Positions 52,866 through 64,000 of a stretch of DNA of 64,000 nt are shown piece by piece. The translations under genes were made by a program, and so were the position numbers. This stretch comes from Calendula officinalis (lineage: Eukaryota; Streptophyta; Magnoliopsida; Asterales; Asteraceae), in assembly GCA_963853835.1 (NCBI GenBank), contig OY970830.1, positions 39,269,966-39,333,965 of the forward strand, in the 5' to 3' direction. The notes beneath the pieces were generated by a model. That model was not told where the DNA came from and did no database searches. It saw only the letters and a program-made list of their open reading frames with translations. The stretch's first letter is position 1; each line of letters starts with the position of its first letter.

Positions 52866-54743
52866 TCATCAGAAGCCACAAATTCATGTTTTGCAATGGG
52901 AAAGTAACTCATATGAATACATTAAACCCATTGAATTCCAATAAGCTCAATACGGTCTTCTCAACAAAAAAAAAAAAAAAAAAAGTATTAAAAATGTATT
53001 CCGGTTATAAAGGCTCCCCCATGGGATGGCCAAACTTATACTCAGGATGTAAGCAACATAATTGTTGTTGTCGTCGTTTCCGAACCTTCTCATGATCATC
53101 TGGTAGATATTTATCGAGGGATGGATTGAACCCGTAACCTATACAAAGTTATTCGGGAAAACTTACCCTAAATTATCACCAGATGGTTAACACGATTTTA
53201 TCAAATGTCATCATCAATTTATACAATAAAAATAATTGATTAGAGCTCATACTATAACAATGTCTAATTTGTATTTCTTACGATTTGGTTGTATACACTC
53301 TAAAATTCAAAGTTAAAAGGTTGATACTTAAACCATGGACCTTGAACCCCATCTTATCCGAGTAGTTCTTGTCACCATCAAATAAAGAACAACTTGTTTG
53401 ACTTCCATCCACATTAATTTATATTGAAACATTTGGAGGTTGCTCTTATACTTAACCCTTGAACCATGACCCATAAACCCGTAACGAAAAGTTCAAATCA
53501 ATTTTCTTCTTCTCATATTATCACAAACATCTCTTCTGTATTAAGTCAAATAATTCTTCTGGTGCTCATATTAAAATAAGGTTACAGAAGGCACATATAT
53601 CATGTTTAATATAGTGAGACTAAAATCATTAATTACATAGACTCGATTAAACCCACTACTAAAAGTTCAAATCACAAGTCATTACAAGTTTAATTTTCTT
53701 CGTCTTATATTATTAAATAAACTACAAACAATTCATTACAAACATACATAAAAGTAAATCATCAACTGATTATATATGTATATGCACAAGGGGCGGGCAA
53801 ACCTGAAAATTTTCTATTAATATAAAATTTTATATAATATATAGGTGATATCTAATAAAAGTTGCATATTCTATTAACTTATAATACATTAGTCATTGTA
53901 AATTTCACTGTTCATTAACAAACCAACGGAACGGAATTAAATAAGAACGGATTCAAATTCTTCTCTAAAAGTCGCACCCATAAACCTTTTCTAGAAGTTT
54001 CACCCACAAATTAATTATACCATAATATATATTAAATATATGAGTTCGTTAAACAAGCTCATGATAGACTTGCTGGGTGCAACCATTATTTTAGATTCTC
54101 AATCTCAATTCCATCAGGTTCGATCCTCATCTAAGGTAAACTTTTATTTTTCCCTTCCTAATGTTTTTATAAAATAATAATTAGTCTTTGAACTTTACAG
54201 TTCTTTTATAGAACCAAATAAATTGTTACTTTAAATAAAATTGTTATTATTACTATAATAAGTTAGGATTAAAAAATACCAACAAAAAAAAACCATATTA
54301 GTTATTGATTTAAATTTCATAATTTGCTTTTAACTAATGAAAAAAAATAAATTATATGGTAAATGATTCTTTCCGGTACCTATTTTGTAATCAAATGAAG
54401 TGTCTTTTACTTTTTCAGATTGTTGTATTTTTCCCCCTTTTAATGCTACATGTACCATTATAGTATGGCAATAAAAACTTATAATTAACAAAATACAGTT
54501 TGAAATATTCTAATTACATAAAACTAGGTAAATAAAAACGGGAAATTTTATAAATTCATGGACTCATTTTAAAAAAAATTACTAACGAACTTGATAACTG
54601 TTCGAGTTTTGTCAAATATACTACTAATAATATAATTACAATTTACATGATACTATATCATTTTATTTGTTTATAAATTAAAAAATAATAAATCTGATCA
54701 AAATTGAATGTTAATCTCAACGGAAAAAAGTTACGTTTAAAAA
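52866..54743. other. AT-rich intergenic sequence
   Basis: A run of about 20 A at 52965-52984. No gene recognised. tRNA-like boxes near 53123-53190 and a ggttcgatcct near 54118 are too weak to call. Confidence 0.45.
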
Positions 54744-54775
54744 CCCGCAACAACGTGCGGGGACCACAATCCTTG
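54744..54775 (+). mobile_element. possible decayed Helitron 3' end
   Basis: Perfect stem cccgca/tgcggg (54744-54760) followed 10 bp later by ccttg/t where CTAG/T is expected. No 5' partner found. Confidence 0.35.
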
Positions 54776-55410
54776 TATATAACAAAAGACATGGGGTGAA
54801 CAGTGAGTTTACCAATCAACTTTTGACAGCAATTCATTTTTTAATTTACTATATATTCAATTTACGCGCAACGTCAACAAAGGTTTCATGTGGCCGGAGT
54901 GGTAGGCATTTTTTTATTTGACCGAGAGGTTTCTTTACAATCAACTTTTACAATTTACTCCACTAAATTTGAACTTTTCTTAAATAGCAATTAACTTTAA
55001 TATTCAACATTTATATTTTAAATTGTATATTTCTATAGAACTAACAAGTATTCTATAACTAAAATGATGATTTTCTTTAACAAATATTATTAAATGTTTT
55101 TATGCGATAAATGTTAATAATACTTTTCATTTTTATTAATATTACAAATATTTCATACATAAAGTTGGTTTTAACTATATTTGAATTTTCAAATTAACAA
55201 ATTATATAATCTTAATTTTAGCATAAAATTTTAAGTTTGCAGACGTAACACACACTCTTACACAAAGTAACACTAAAAGCTATGAATTTACATAATACCT
55301 AATTATAAAAACAAATTGCATACAATCAGGTAGATTAACACACGATATAGTTAGACGTTATACAACTGAAAAATTTATCAACTTAAAAAATACTTTGGAT
55401 GTCGTATGAG
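54776..55410. other. AT-rich interval
   Basis: No gene or repeat recognised apart from the adjoining Helitron-like ends. Confidence 0.45.
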
Positions 55411-55446
55411 AATCCCCGCAGCATCGCGTGGGTTTCATTATACTAG
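55411..55446 (+). mobile_element. Helitron 3' terminus
   Basis: Imperfect GC hairpin ccccgcagcatcgcgtggg, then tttcattata and CTAG at 55443-55446, followed by T. Typical plant Helitron end. The body extends leftwards with an unidentified 5' end. Confidence 0.5.
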
Positions 55447-56079
55447 TTTACTTACTAGTTAACATATGATATTTTGATATATAGTATAACCTCGAGTTTA
55501 AGTCACTTCTATATGTAGTTTTTTACAAAAAACAATTCTCTTTTTCCAAGTTTTATGTTTAATTTTCCATTACAAAATTTATCTATTTGTTATTTGTTTC
55601 TCATTATTTCCCCATTTATTTATTTTTCTCTTGGTCCATTTTTTTTTCCATTTCTTTTCATGTAAAAATATTACGCTTACTATTTATTTGATTAAACAAA
55701 TATTCTAATAGTGACGGTCAACTTTAAGTCCCAACTCCCAACTATTTCAACCAAAGGGTTTATGTTCTGGGTTGTTTTTTTTTTTTTTTAAATCATATTA
55801 ACCCCTTAGAGATATTGGTGATTTAGTGATCAACTATTTTAGGCAATTATAGTTTACTAGAGAGCAATGAGATTTAACATTAAACGATACGAGTAAATCA
55901 TGCCGTTGTTTAATGTTTTTTAAACGATGTCTTTAAAGATGTACCCCGCTTGTGGGGTCAAGGGGCAGAAGGAACATTCATAATTCCTTTTTTAGCAACC
56001 ACACCACTCCCTCTTAGTGTTTGACTCCGCATCATGGCCCGCGGATCCAAACGATTCACAAACTAACCAACAAGGCTCA
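55447..56079. other. interval before the TRIM
   Basis: No coding signal. 55930-56079 is comparatively GC-rich and continues at 57286 after the TRIM, so it is the unique target sequence. Confidence 0.5.
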
Positions 56080-57285
56080 TGATATGTGCATAACCATATC
56101 TAAATATGTCAATTTGCATCTATGTCCCTAACTTTGAAGAATTAATATTTTGTTTTATTTTACTTAATTTAGTTCCTTTTTATTTGGCTAGTTAAAAAGT
56201 AGTTTTATCATTTAGTAGGTAGTTTTACATTTCATGTATTTGTTTGTTCCCACGACTTAGAACATGGTTAGTGGGTAGGTTAATTGGTCATTTAGGATGC
56301 ATTATAAATTGTAATTGTGTTTTGATTAATGAAGTTAGAGAAGAAAAAGTTTGTTAAATTATCTTTAGTTTCTTAGTCTAAATTCTTGAGAGATTGGCCA
56401 TCTCGAACCGGCTTCTATCAATGGTGCTTTCATTCAATTGTCTCATGCCTCCAATGTCAACCCGCCTTGAACAAGCTTTGGCTAACTTAGCCGATACGGT
56501 GACTAGTATTGACACCAACAACGAGCTTGTCAATTGTTGGAATGACTTCGCCTCCTCTTTTGCAACCTTTGTTGTAAGTTTTCTTCATCATAAACAAAAG
56601 GAGACCATCACAACAACCGCTACCACGCCACCACCTACCGTCGTTGCTCGCATCACCAAAAACAACCGTTTAATCTCAAAGCCAACTCCACCTATGAGAC
56701 AAATCAACCACGACATCTTTCCACACCCAAAACCATCCATGACATTACCACTATGCGGCTTAGAAAAGATTCATCCGGGTTGCCAGACTAATCTATTTTG
56801 GTTTTTGTTACCCATTTACATCGACACTAAACCCGAACAACTCAAACCTCCTCCAAAACCACCGGATGAAAACCCCGACCTTGGGGACAAGGTCGTTTTT
56901 GAGGCGCGGAGTATTGATATGTGCATAACCATATCTAAATATGTCAATTTGCATCTACGTCCCTAACTTTGAAGAATTAATATTTTGTTTTATTTTACTT
57001 AATTTAGTTTCCTTTTTATTTGGCTAGTTAAAAAGTAGTTTTATCATTTAGTGGGTAGTTTTACATTTCATGCATGTGTTTGTTCCCATGACTTAGATCA
57101 TAGTTAGTGGGTAGGTTAATTGGTCATTTAGGATGCATTATAAATTGTAATTGTGTTTTGATTAATGAAGTTAGAGAAAAAAGTTGTTAAAAGTCTTTAG
57201 TTTCTTTCTTAAATTCTTAGGAGATTAGCCATCTCGAATTGGCTTTATTCTTGGGAGATTGACCATCTCAAACCGGTCTCTATCA
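56080..57285 (+). mobile_element. complete TRIM (terminal-repeat retrotransposon in miniature)
   Basis: 1206 bp. LTRs 56080-56420 (341 bp) and 56915-57285 (371 bp), both tgatatgtgc...tctatca, with perfect 5-bp TSD GCTCA at 56075-56079 and 57286-57290. The extra 30 bp of the right LTR is a local duplication of gagattagccatctcgaa-type sequence. The internal region is only 494 bp. Directly after the 5' LTR comes tggtgctttcat, presumably the PBS, and before the 3' LTR gaggcgcggagtat, presumably the PPT. The strand is set by these. Confidence 0.9.
56421..56966 (+). CDS. TRIM-encoded ORF, gag-like remnant (181 aa)
   Basis: Starts at the ATG overlapping the PBS (56421) and stays open through the whole internal region, ending inside the 3' LTR. 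The frame is also open upstream into the 5' LTR. The N-terminal part (MSTRLEQALANLADTVTSID) resembles the start of gypsy-type gag, and the end (PPDENPDLGDKVVFEARS) resembles the extreme C-terminus of the same kind of polyprotein. It thus looks like a polyprotein with everything between start and end deleted in frame (inference). The middle is Thr/Pro-rich. No catalytic domain. Whether it is translated is unknown. Confidence 0.5.
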   Translation: MVLSFNCLMPPMSTRLEQALANLADTVTSIDTNNELVNCWNDFASSFATFVVSFLHHKQKETITTTATTPPPTVVARITKNNRLISKPTPPMRQINHDIFPHPKPSMTLPLCGLEKIHPGCQTNLFWFLLPIYIDTKPEQLKPPPKPPDENPDLGDKVVFEARSIDMCITISKYVNLHLRP

Positions 57286-57290
57286 GCTCA

Positions 57291-57437
57291 CCTAGGTCCA
57301 AACCATATGACCACCTGGGGCCCACTAACCTAAGCCCAACCAATCAAACATCTGGACCGGGAGCCCGAATTCCCCAAATTCTCACAGATCATGCCAAGGT
57401 GGTAATGACTAATTAACCCTTATCCTCATTATCTAAA
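57291..57437. other. unique sequence between TRIM and Stowaway
   Basis: Continues the pre-TRIM target sequence. No gene recognised. Confidence 0.4.
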
Positions 57438-57439
57438 TA

Positions 57440-57701
57440 CTCCCTCCGTCCCACAAAAAAACTTCTCATTTCATTCTATATTTTTGTCCCACAGAAAACT
57501 TCCCATTTCACATTTGATGGGCTCCACATAATAAAATACTATTATAATTAATGACCCCACCACTAACTATCCAATAACTATCTTTCTCTCTCCAAACCAA
57601 TCTTATATTTTAATCAAAATTATTACCAATGACCCCATCATTAACTATCACCTTAAATCTTGTGTCCAAATGAAATGGGAAGTTTTTTGTGAGACAGTGG
57701 G
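57440..57701. mobile_element. Stowaway-type MITE (262 bp)
   Basis: Starts ctccctccgtcccacaaaaa after TA and ends with the inverted ttttttgtgagacagtggg before TA. TIR of about 30 bp, TA target duplication, no coding capacity. Typical mariner-derived Stowaway. Confidence 0.85.
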
Positions 57702-57720
57702 TAACATTTTTCAAATGTTT

Positions 57721-57747
57721 TCCTATTCATCAACAATTGATGAATAG
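57721..57747. repeat. perfect hairpin
   Basis: 12-bp arms cctattcatcaa / ttgatgaatagg with a 3-base loop. Confidence 0.8.
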
Positions 57748-59511
57748 GAATTGTTTCTTCCTTTTTTTAAATTCTACTGTAAGAGTGAAGCTGCTTCAAT
57801 CTGTGGGGACCCCACAGATTGAGGGGTATACTACTAGTTGCGTTAGTCCAATTTTTCTTCCTTTGTTTAAATTACACTCTTTCAATGTTCCCATCCGCAC
57901 AAAATCAGGGGAATTACCACCAGGTGAGGACCTAGTATGGTGTCCGGGGTTACCTGGGCAACTCCTGAAACTTTTCCGAATAGTGTAAAAATAGTGTTAA
58001 AAATTTTAAATTTTCTTTTTATTAGTGTATGTGCAACCCCTGAGAAAAAAATGTGCATCCGGTGACACCCATCAACTTGTTCTCCGGGTCTGCCACTGGT
58101 CAGTCAGTCCATCGATGAAAAATGGAAAGTACAAGACCAACACCATGCTTGCATATCTTCACAAATCAACTTGCTCCTGATTTTGTGTATGATGTCCATC
58201 ACTCACAAGTTGTGTTCATAGCATTCTGAACCATAAGGTTTGATTTTTCACATACACCACACAAATTTGTAGCTTGGCTTTGGGTTTCATCTTTATTCTT
58301 TAGAATATCTAATCCTTGTTTCATGTATTTTATTTATGTAGATTTTTGAAGACCCATTCTCAAAGTTTAGAGGTATATATGGATTTTTACTTTAGATTTT
58401 ATGAAGTATTTATGTTTTTCAATTTTGGGTTTTTGTTCATATATATTTGATTTATATTATATTCTATAGTCAAATTTGGTTATTTGTGTCTGATTGTTTC
58501 ATTTTAGAAGTCTTTGTGGTTGTGGTTCATGGAGGTAGGGTGACTTAACTTGAAATTTTGAAAAAATCTGTAACTTGAAATTTCGGGAAACTATGGATGA
58601 TCACAAAGAATTCTTTGTTTTAAAAAGCTCATTGTATTTGTACTTTTTTTTTTTTTTTTTTGTTGATCTCTAATTCTGACTTTCAGTAGTTCATATTTCA
58701 GGGGTGTTTGGCGGTCCGTTCAAATCGATAATTGAGATATGAAGACACCATAATTACTTATTAGTATTTGGATAACTTGATAGCTATTCTGATTTTGTAA
58801 TTGAGAAAAAGTCATATATTTTGCAGAGTAAATACGGTGTGAAGAAGTTAGATTATGATTACTGGACTGCACACTGTTGATGGAATTTAATATATCAAAT
58901 GTGGATCAATTCTTGGCTGGACTTATGTAAGATCAGGACCATTAAATTCGGTAATTTTTAGTCATATTATGTTTCAGAATACATTTGATATACGACTTTC
59001 AAGACTCCGCACATGACAGGTACAAAAAGTACAGGGAAGAAAATTAGTCCTTGAATGGTTAATACCCGATAGTTTTTTCAAATTAAAATTTTGAAATTTA
59101 ATAAATGTTATGTATGTAGGTTTAAGCTTTCTGGTCCTGATGGAAGTAGGCATATGCACGGTCCGGGAACCGACCGGAACAGAGAACCGCAAAAAAACGG
59201 TTTTTAGGAATCGAGAACCGCAAAAAACTGTTTTCAGGAACCGAGAACCGAACTGACTAGGACCAGACCGGTTCGGTTTTGTATCGGGTCTAATCGTGTA
59301 GGACTGGCTCCAGCCGCCGAGATGCTATTGCCTGCTGGATTTGTAAAAACTGCCTGCTGCATAGTTTAGGAAAATCACATTGAGGAGGAGAAGAGGTGAT
59401 GTCAAAGAGGTAAAGATCTATATTTTGTACGCAAAATACGTATACTATGAATGTAATAATGTGATTTGCATATAATCTTTTTTACTTTTTGCTATCTAAT
59501 ACTTCAGTACA
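57748..59511. other. non-coding interval
   Basis: 57880-58100 has repeat-like text (ggtgtccggggttacctggg) probably from an old DNA element. 59160-59280 repeats gaaccgagaaccg about three times. No RWP-RK or other NLP exon found upstream of the PB1 fragment. Confidence 0.45.
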
Positions 59512-59548
59512 TAAACACACGCCGCGAAGCGCGTGCCTAAAACCTCGT
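59512..59548 (+). mobile_element. possible decayed Helitron 3' end
   Basis: Hairpin cacgccgcgaagcgcgtg followed by cctaaaacctcg/t, close to the common plant Helitron ending but with CTCG in place of CTAG. Confidence 0.3.
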
Positions 59549-59593
59549 AAAATCACAATTTTAATCGTTTCTCATAACCAGAAATGTATCGGA

Positions 59594-60058
59594 ATGACAG
59601 AAAGTCAACCGTTTGAAGTCAAAACACCGAGTCCCACTACCGAGTTACAAACCGAAGAACCGTTTCGAGGAATGTTAATCGAGGATGCAGGAAGCTCACA
59701 CGATCTAACAAATCTTTGTCCGGTCACCGACACTATCGAAAAGGTACAAGAAATCATCCCAAAGGTACAACCTTTTACAGCCAGACCAGAAATGAAAACA
59801 ATAACGATAAAAGCTAGTTATAGAGAAGATATAATTAGGTTTGGCGTGGGTGCAAATTCGGGTATTGTTACATTGAAAGAAGAAGTTGCAAAAAGGTTAA
59901 AGTTAGAAGTGGGTACATTTTATATAAAGTATCTTGATGATGATCATGAATGGGTGTTAATAGCGTGTGATGCAGATTTGCAAGAATGTGTGGAATTATC
60001 GATTTCTTCAGGGTGTAATATAATCAGGCTTTTAGTTCATGATTTGTCCACAAATTAG
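59594..60058 (+). pseudogene. NLP: NIN-like protein (NLP), C-terminal PB1-domain fragment
   Basis: Open frame (without an ATG from 59489; first ATG at 59594) ending at TAG. The last 90 residues are a complete PB1 domain: basic start MKTITIKASYREDIIRFGVG, the Lys-containing block LKEEVAKRLKLEVGTFYIKY, the acidic OPCA motif YLDDDHEWVLIACDADLQEC, and the end IIRLLVHDLS. This is characteristic of NLP nitrate-responsive transcription factors, where PB1 mediates protein-protein interaction. The GAF-like region and RWP-RK DNA-binding domain are not in the window upstream, and decayed Helitron ends lie close on both sides. It could be the final exon of a gene with a very distant 5' part, but a truncated copy is more likely. 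Confidence 0.85.
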
Positions 60059-60123
60059 ATTAGTTTTGTTTGTTGTAACAAATCCTCAAATGAAGGATCC
60101 TCTCCTGTGTATATGTATTCAAA

Positions 60124-60160
60124 CTAGTTTATAGCTCGTGAAAAATCATGGGTTTATAAA
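60124..60160 (-). mobile_element. possible Helitron 3' terminus, minus strand
   Basis: ctagtttatagctcgtgaaa then aatcatggg reads on the minus strand as a weak hairpin followed by CTAG/T. The stem is decayed. Confidence 0.35.
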
Positions 60161-60251
60161 TTTTGCTGAATATAAATGTTATAAAATATAAAATATTAAA
60201 TAAGAAATTATATAATATTTCTATAAGGTAATTATTTTATTGAAATGTTAA

Positions 60252-60513
60252 TCTTCCTCTATATATGAGGTTTAGTTTGACAACTCATTACTTTACAACA
60301 TTCTCATTGGCTGTCAATGCCACATGTAATTGGCCCTTAATGCCACCTGGCATCTTCAATTTCAACATGCGAATATTTCGATTCAGAGTTAACAAAACCC
60401 ATCCGATTCAGGGTTTTCATCTCCTTTTATTCCGGCGGCCGTTCACCGAGATTACTCCGATTCAGACTCCGACGGATCTCACATCTCGTCGACACCTCCA
60501 CGTCGACCATACA
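60252..60513 (+). mobile_element. Helitron H3, 5' end
   Basis: Starts TCTTCCTCTATATATGAGG after A. About 100 bp align with the 5' end of H2, including the tattctcattggctg-type and aatgccacatg blocks. Interrupted at 60514 by LTR sequence; the 3' end is not in the window. Confidence 0.65.
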
Positions 60514-62313
60514 TGTCACACCCCGCCAAAAATGAGTTTTACTTCATTTAAAATGTTTTGCGGAAGAACGGAGGTGTAACGTTCATGTCAACATAGCAAA
60601 AATTAAGTAAACAAACAAACACGCAATAACGAAAATAAAAGTAGTTTCACTTTCTAAAAATAGAAAGTTTCCAAAAATAGCAAGTTTCCAAAAATAGAAA
60701 TTGTTTGTAAATAGAATAATCGTTCGTAAACTTAATGTTTTATTCATGGCTCACGACAATCCCACTGCTCATATCCTCCAGTTCCACTGCACCTAATCAC
60801 CTGGAAAAACATAAATATAAAAGGGTCAACAATAATGTTGAGTGAATCCACAGGGTTAATGTTGTAATAAAAGTAAAGTGTTTGCTACCCAAAATATTTG
60901 TTATGAAAATGGTTTATGCCTGAAAAAGTATAAGGTTCAACACTCATATGATATAAATAGTAAGTATGAAAAGTGAAGTGTAATTGTAGAAGATCTACAA
61001 TTACTAGTTTTGTTTATGAAAATGTGTTGAATAAGTTGTTATGTTTGACATCGCATGACCGTTATCCCCAACAGGTAGCTAGTCTATTGAGTTAATATAC
61101 ACACCCCTAAGTCCACAATCACTCAAGTATGTTATCGTTCTTTTATGGATATACAATCCCAAAAGATGTCTTGGATAAATCAAGTAATGATCAAATAATG
61201 TTTGGAGGATGAGTGTCATCCAATAGTACTATCTGCATATCCATGGTCTAGATCCACTAGTTAATGATTGCTGGCACCTTAGTCCGGTATAATAATTGTT
61301 TGTCATGTCAACGCGATAATGAAAATGTATAGATGTTGTACAGTCATAGTAAAGTAGTAGCATTTGTTTATGTTTTCCACCCCAATAGTTTATAAAACAG
61401 TAAAAAGAGTAAAAGGGGTCTGTGGACTCACCTGGGCAAAGCTTACCGACAATTAGGACAGAGGAATCCTTCAAAGGCTCCTAGCTTCCTAAACGATATA
61501 CCTTTCTAATTAGACTAAGCTAACACATGCGATTCTAGTTATGATATAAGATATATGATATGCGATTAACGTTATGTTTTCTGTTTTGTGACATCAAATG
61601 AACTTGGATTATGAGACTTTAATAAAATGAAATGAAATGCATTGGGCTTTAAATATAAAATGAAATGAAATGAGTTTCAAAATGAAATGACATGAAATGA
61701 AATGGGTTTTGAAATGAAAAGATATGAAATGAAATGGGTTTTGAAATGAAATGATATGAAATGAAATGGGTTCGACTTCATGGGCTTAATGGGCCTAGAT
61801 GGGCTTAATGGGCCTCATATTGGGCTTGGGTCCAATAGAGTTGGGCCATGGATTGGGCTTGGGCCCAATGAGTTCGGTTTGGGTATTAATGGGCCAAAGG
61901 TTTGGGCTTTGGTCCAAATAGGCTTGGATACTAATGGGCCAACTAAGGTTTTGGCCCGATGGACTAAGATAAATCGAATTGGCCAAGTACGGGTCTTGGC
62001 CCTATATAATTCTCGGGTTTGGGTCACGCGGTTTGGGTCAAGATCCGGCCTTGACCCGGTTTGACTTATGGGCCAAAATTAGTCCATACTAGAGTCAACA
62101 TTCGTCAAAATAGTCAACAAAAGTCAACTAGGGTTTCTAGATTTCGGCTAGGGTTTTGAGTTCAGTCATGGGTTCCGGTTTAGCATATGTTCGGATCAAG
62201 GAAAGTCAAATCTAGTCACTCTAGGTCAAAAGTCAAGCATGTTGGTCAACTAGGGTTAAGGTTCGGTTTCTAGGGTTTATGTTTAGGTGTGGGTCGGCCG
62301 AATAGGCCAAGAC
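60514..62313 (-). repeat. probable Ty3/gypsy LTR, minus strand
   Basis: tgtcacaccccgccaaaaat at 60514 is, on the minus strand, the ...ggggtgtgaca end usual for plant gypsy LTRs. Internal signs include gactcacctgggcaaagctt (minus-strand ggtgagtc). 61590-61770 has aaatgaaatg repeats and 61780-61975 has clustered tgggcc/tgggct. The right boundary is uncertain and no TSD was confirmed. Confidence 0.42.
61780..61975. repeat. TGGGCY cluster
   Basis: More than ten copies of tgggcc, tgggct or gggctt in 200 bp. Confidence 0.7.
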
Positions 62314-62737
62314 TGTAACATCCTAAAACCGGCCTAGTTGTTTTAGGTATATAATGATATTTGGAAAAAATATCTATTTGACCTTGTATGGAATAAACTG
62401 ACTAAATGTTAAATTAATTGTTTGACCTTTTGTCCTTTTATGATATTTTAATCAAGGGATTAAAATATCCATTTTCTGAAATGTTTAAATGAAAATATGA
62501 TTTTTATATCTTTAGATCCCTTGTCGGATCTCGTTTCCAGAAATGCTTTCGTTTTTAAAATTGGAGTCCGTTAGGTATTTTAAATAAATTAATTACGAAA
62601 GGGACTTTTTATATTGTATTGTTTAACAATTATAAAAAGAAAAGAAAAATCAAGTGGGGCCCCTTGGGAGTATGCTCGGCAGAATGGAGGGGGTTTGGGG
62701 ACCCTTTTTCTTTCTCCTCATTGGACACTCTTATCCA

Positions 62738-62804
<67 letters not shown>

Positions 62805-64000
62805 ATACGTCTCCCTCTCTCTCTAGTTTATCTTCTTCTTGTTCTTGAGTAATCCTTGGTGATTCCTTGTGCTAGACCCGAAAATCATCACTAGAGTTTG
62901 TGTAAAAGAAGCTTTGAAGTAAGCTACATCTTCTCCTTAACTTGTTTATGTTGTTCTTGGGTTATGGTTCGAACTAGGGTTTGTGATTGCTAGTGTTTTG
63001 TGGTTAAATCTTGTTATGAATGTTGTAGTAAGTGTTAGTACAAGCTTTTACATGAAATGTATGGTTGATTGTTGTTGGAAGACAATGTTTGGTGAAAATC
63101 ACCTTCAACCTCCATTAATGGTGGATGTTGAAGGTGGGTTTTGACAAACTTTGGATTTCTCGATGTTTGAATGGTTGGAATTGTTCATTAGGTTGAGAAA
63201 TTATATTTAGTAAGTTATGGAGGATGAAAACCTTGTATTGATGGATTTGTGAAGTAATCTAACTAGTGTTTGGATGATTGGGTCAAAATGGTAATCTAGG
63301 AATTGTGCAAGTAATATTTGGAATTTTGGTAATTGTGAACTTGATGAATTGTTAGATGATTAGGAATTGATAATCTAAGAAGTATGTGATAGTTGATGGA
63401 AATGTGAAGGTGGTACAGGTTTAGTTTGGTTTTGACCCGTTTGGGCCATTAGGTAGTAAATGACCTAAGGAACTTGGATTGTGAAAGTATAAGTACCTTG
63501 TTAGGTTTATGTGTTAGAAATGTTATTAATAACATTTGGTGAATTGTAAGTTGATGATATGATTATAGTTGAGAATGTCATAAATGTGTATTTTATGAGT
63601 CTTGTATTGTTAATGGTTAAGTTTGACGATTGTGACAATTCGGTGGATTCGTTACTAATTCGGTATACTTGTTACAGGAACCGAGGAGGAGACTTAATGA
63701 TATTAGTTCACTGAGTTACGGGATTGAAGGTTACGGTGAGTGGATTTAACCTCCAACTTGTGTTCGGTTTCAATTGGTTCGGTATATGCATACTTGGTAA
63801 AAATGCAGGAAATTACCAGACGTGGGGAGTTCGCATCGCGAACTCCCGTTCCCGATCGCGAAGTGACTCCAGCAAAGTTGGTCGATGGTCGCGAAGTAGT
63901 TCACGTCGGAGTTCCCGACGCGAACTCTAGTTCACGATCGTGAACTTGAGTTCGCGATTGAGAACTCTGCCGTGACATTTTTTCGCGGTGTTTTTCGTAG
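62314..64000 (+). repeat. probable gypsy LTR, plus strand, cut by window end
   Basis: Begins tgtaacatcctaaaaccggc. Contains a (CT)n run at 62741-62801, leader-like text, a block caggaaccgaggaggagact...ggttacggtgagtgg comparable to the G2 LTR at 43900-43940, and a GTTCGCG/CGCGAAC cluster at 63815-63970. No internal region or partner in the window. Confidence 0.45.
62741..62801. repeat. (CT)n microsatellite
   Basis: About 30 CT units. Confidence 0.95.

Noticed and set aside
53123..53190. Minus-strand tRNA-like A and B boxes
   Set aside because: B-box-like gggttcaatcc and a weak A box exist, but there is no cloverleaf, no tail in the right place and no TSD.
60514..62320. Solo LTR with defined TSD
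   Set aside because: ATACA precedes 60514 but no matching copy follows any plausible right end.
62614..62852. Ser-Leu repeat ORFs in three frames
   Set aside because: Translation of the (CT)n microsatellite.

Overview
This window is nuclear DNA from a flowering plant, almost certainly a eudicot. It is AT-rich and has plant Ty1/copia and Ty3/gypsy LTR retrotransposons primed by initiator-Met tRNA, a tRNA-derived SINE, Helitrons, Stowaway and Mutator-like MITEs, a TRIM, and fragments of plant genes (UDP-arabinopyranose mutase/RGP and a NIN-like protein). An Asteraceae source is plausible but not shown. There are no bacterial operons, rRNA genes, functional tRNA genes or CRISPR arrays. Nearly all the DNA is mobile-element sequence. 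Coordinates, target-site duplications (TSDs) and difference counts were worked out by eye.  LAYOUT. 1-7070: minus-strand Ty3/gypsy-type element G1 without recognisable gag-pol; its left LTR carries a complete SINE with a 17-bp TSD and its right LTR is cut at 7070. 7071-20627: a plus-strand copia complex. A truncated upstream copy (7071-7717) shares an LTR (7718-7931) with Copia-1, whose leader is split by the complete minus-strand Copia-2 (7972-16052, TSD CATCT); Copia-1 resumes at 16053 and ends in its 3' LTR at 20627. 20954-21460: a MITE. 23364-26765: a gag-only, minus-strand copia-like unit (Copia-3) with its primer-binding site. 27046-29233: a gypsy solo LTR with TSD ACCAA.  29.3-41.7 kb is the most unusual part. 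It is a string of non-autonomous terminal-inverted-repeat elements and two Helitrons, nearly every one bordered by (TA)n. Four unrelated-looking families there (F, E2, E3, E4) share a terminal layout of three short direct repeats spaced 18+9 bp (19+8 in one), followed by a common downstream module. E3 carries about 20 copies of a 20-bp palindrome. Helitrons H1 (+) and H2 (-) of one family sit 3' end to 3' end across a 70-bp (TA)n tract. H2 carries three exons of an RGP/UAM gene and a fragment of the Helitron Rep N-terminal domain.  42298-42783 is the best candidate for an ordinary resident gene (161-aa predicted membrane protein with a TATA box). 43069-51364 is a complete young gypsy chromovirus-like element (G2) with equal 1713-bp LTRs and TSD ATGAA, but a broken polyprotein. 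52039-52633: a Mutator-like MITE with a 10-bp TSD. 56080-57285: a complete TRIM with TSD GCTCA and an open ORF. 57440-57701: a Stowaway MITE. 59594-60058: the PB1-domain end of a NIN-like transcription factor gene. 60252 onward: a Helitron 5' end followed by gypsy LTR sequence to the end of the window.  HOW IT FITS TOGETHER. Little here acts as a pathway. The value is in the nested order of events: insertion inside insertion, LTR recombination, gene capture, and a target preference for TA microsatellites.
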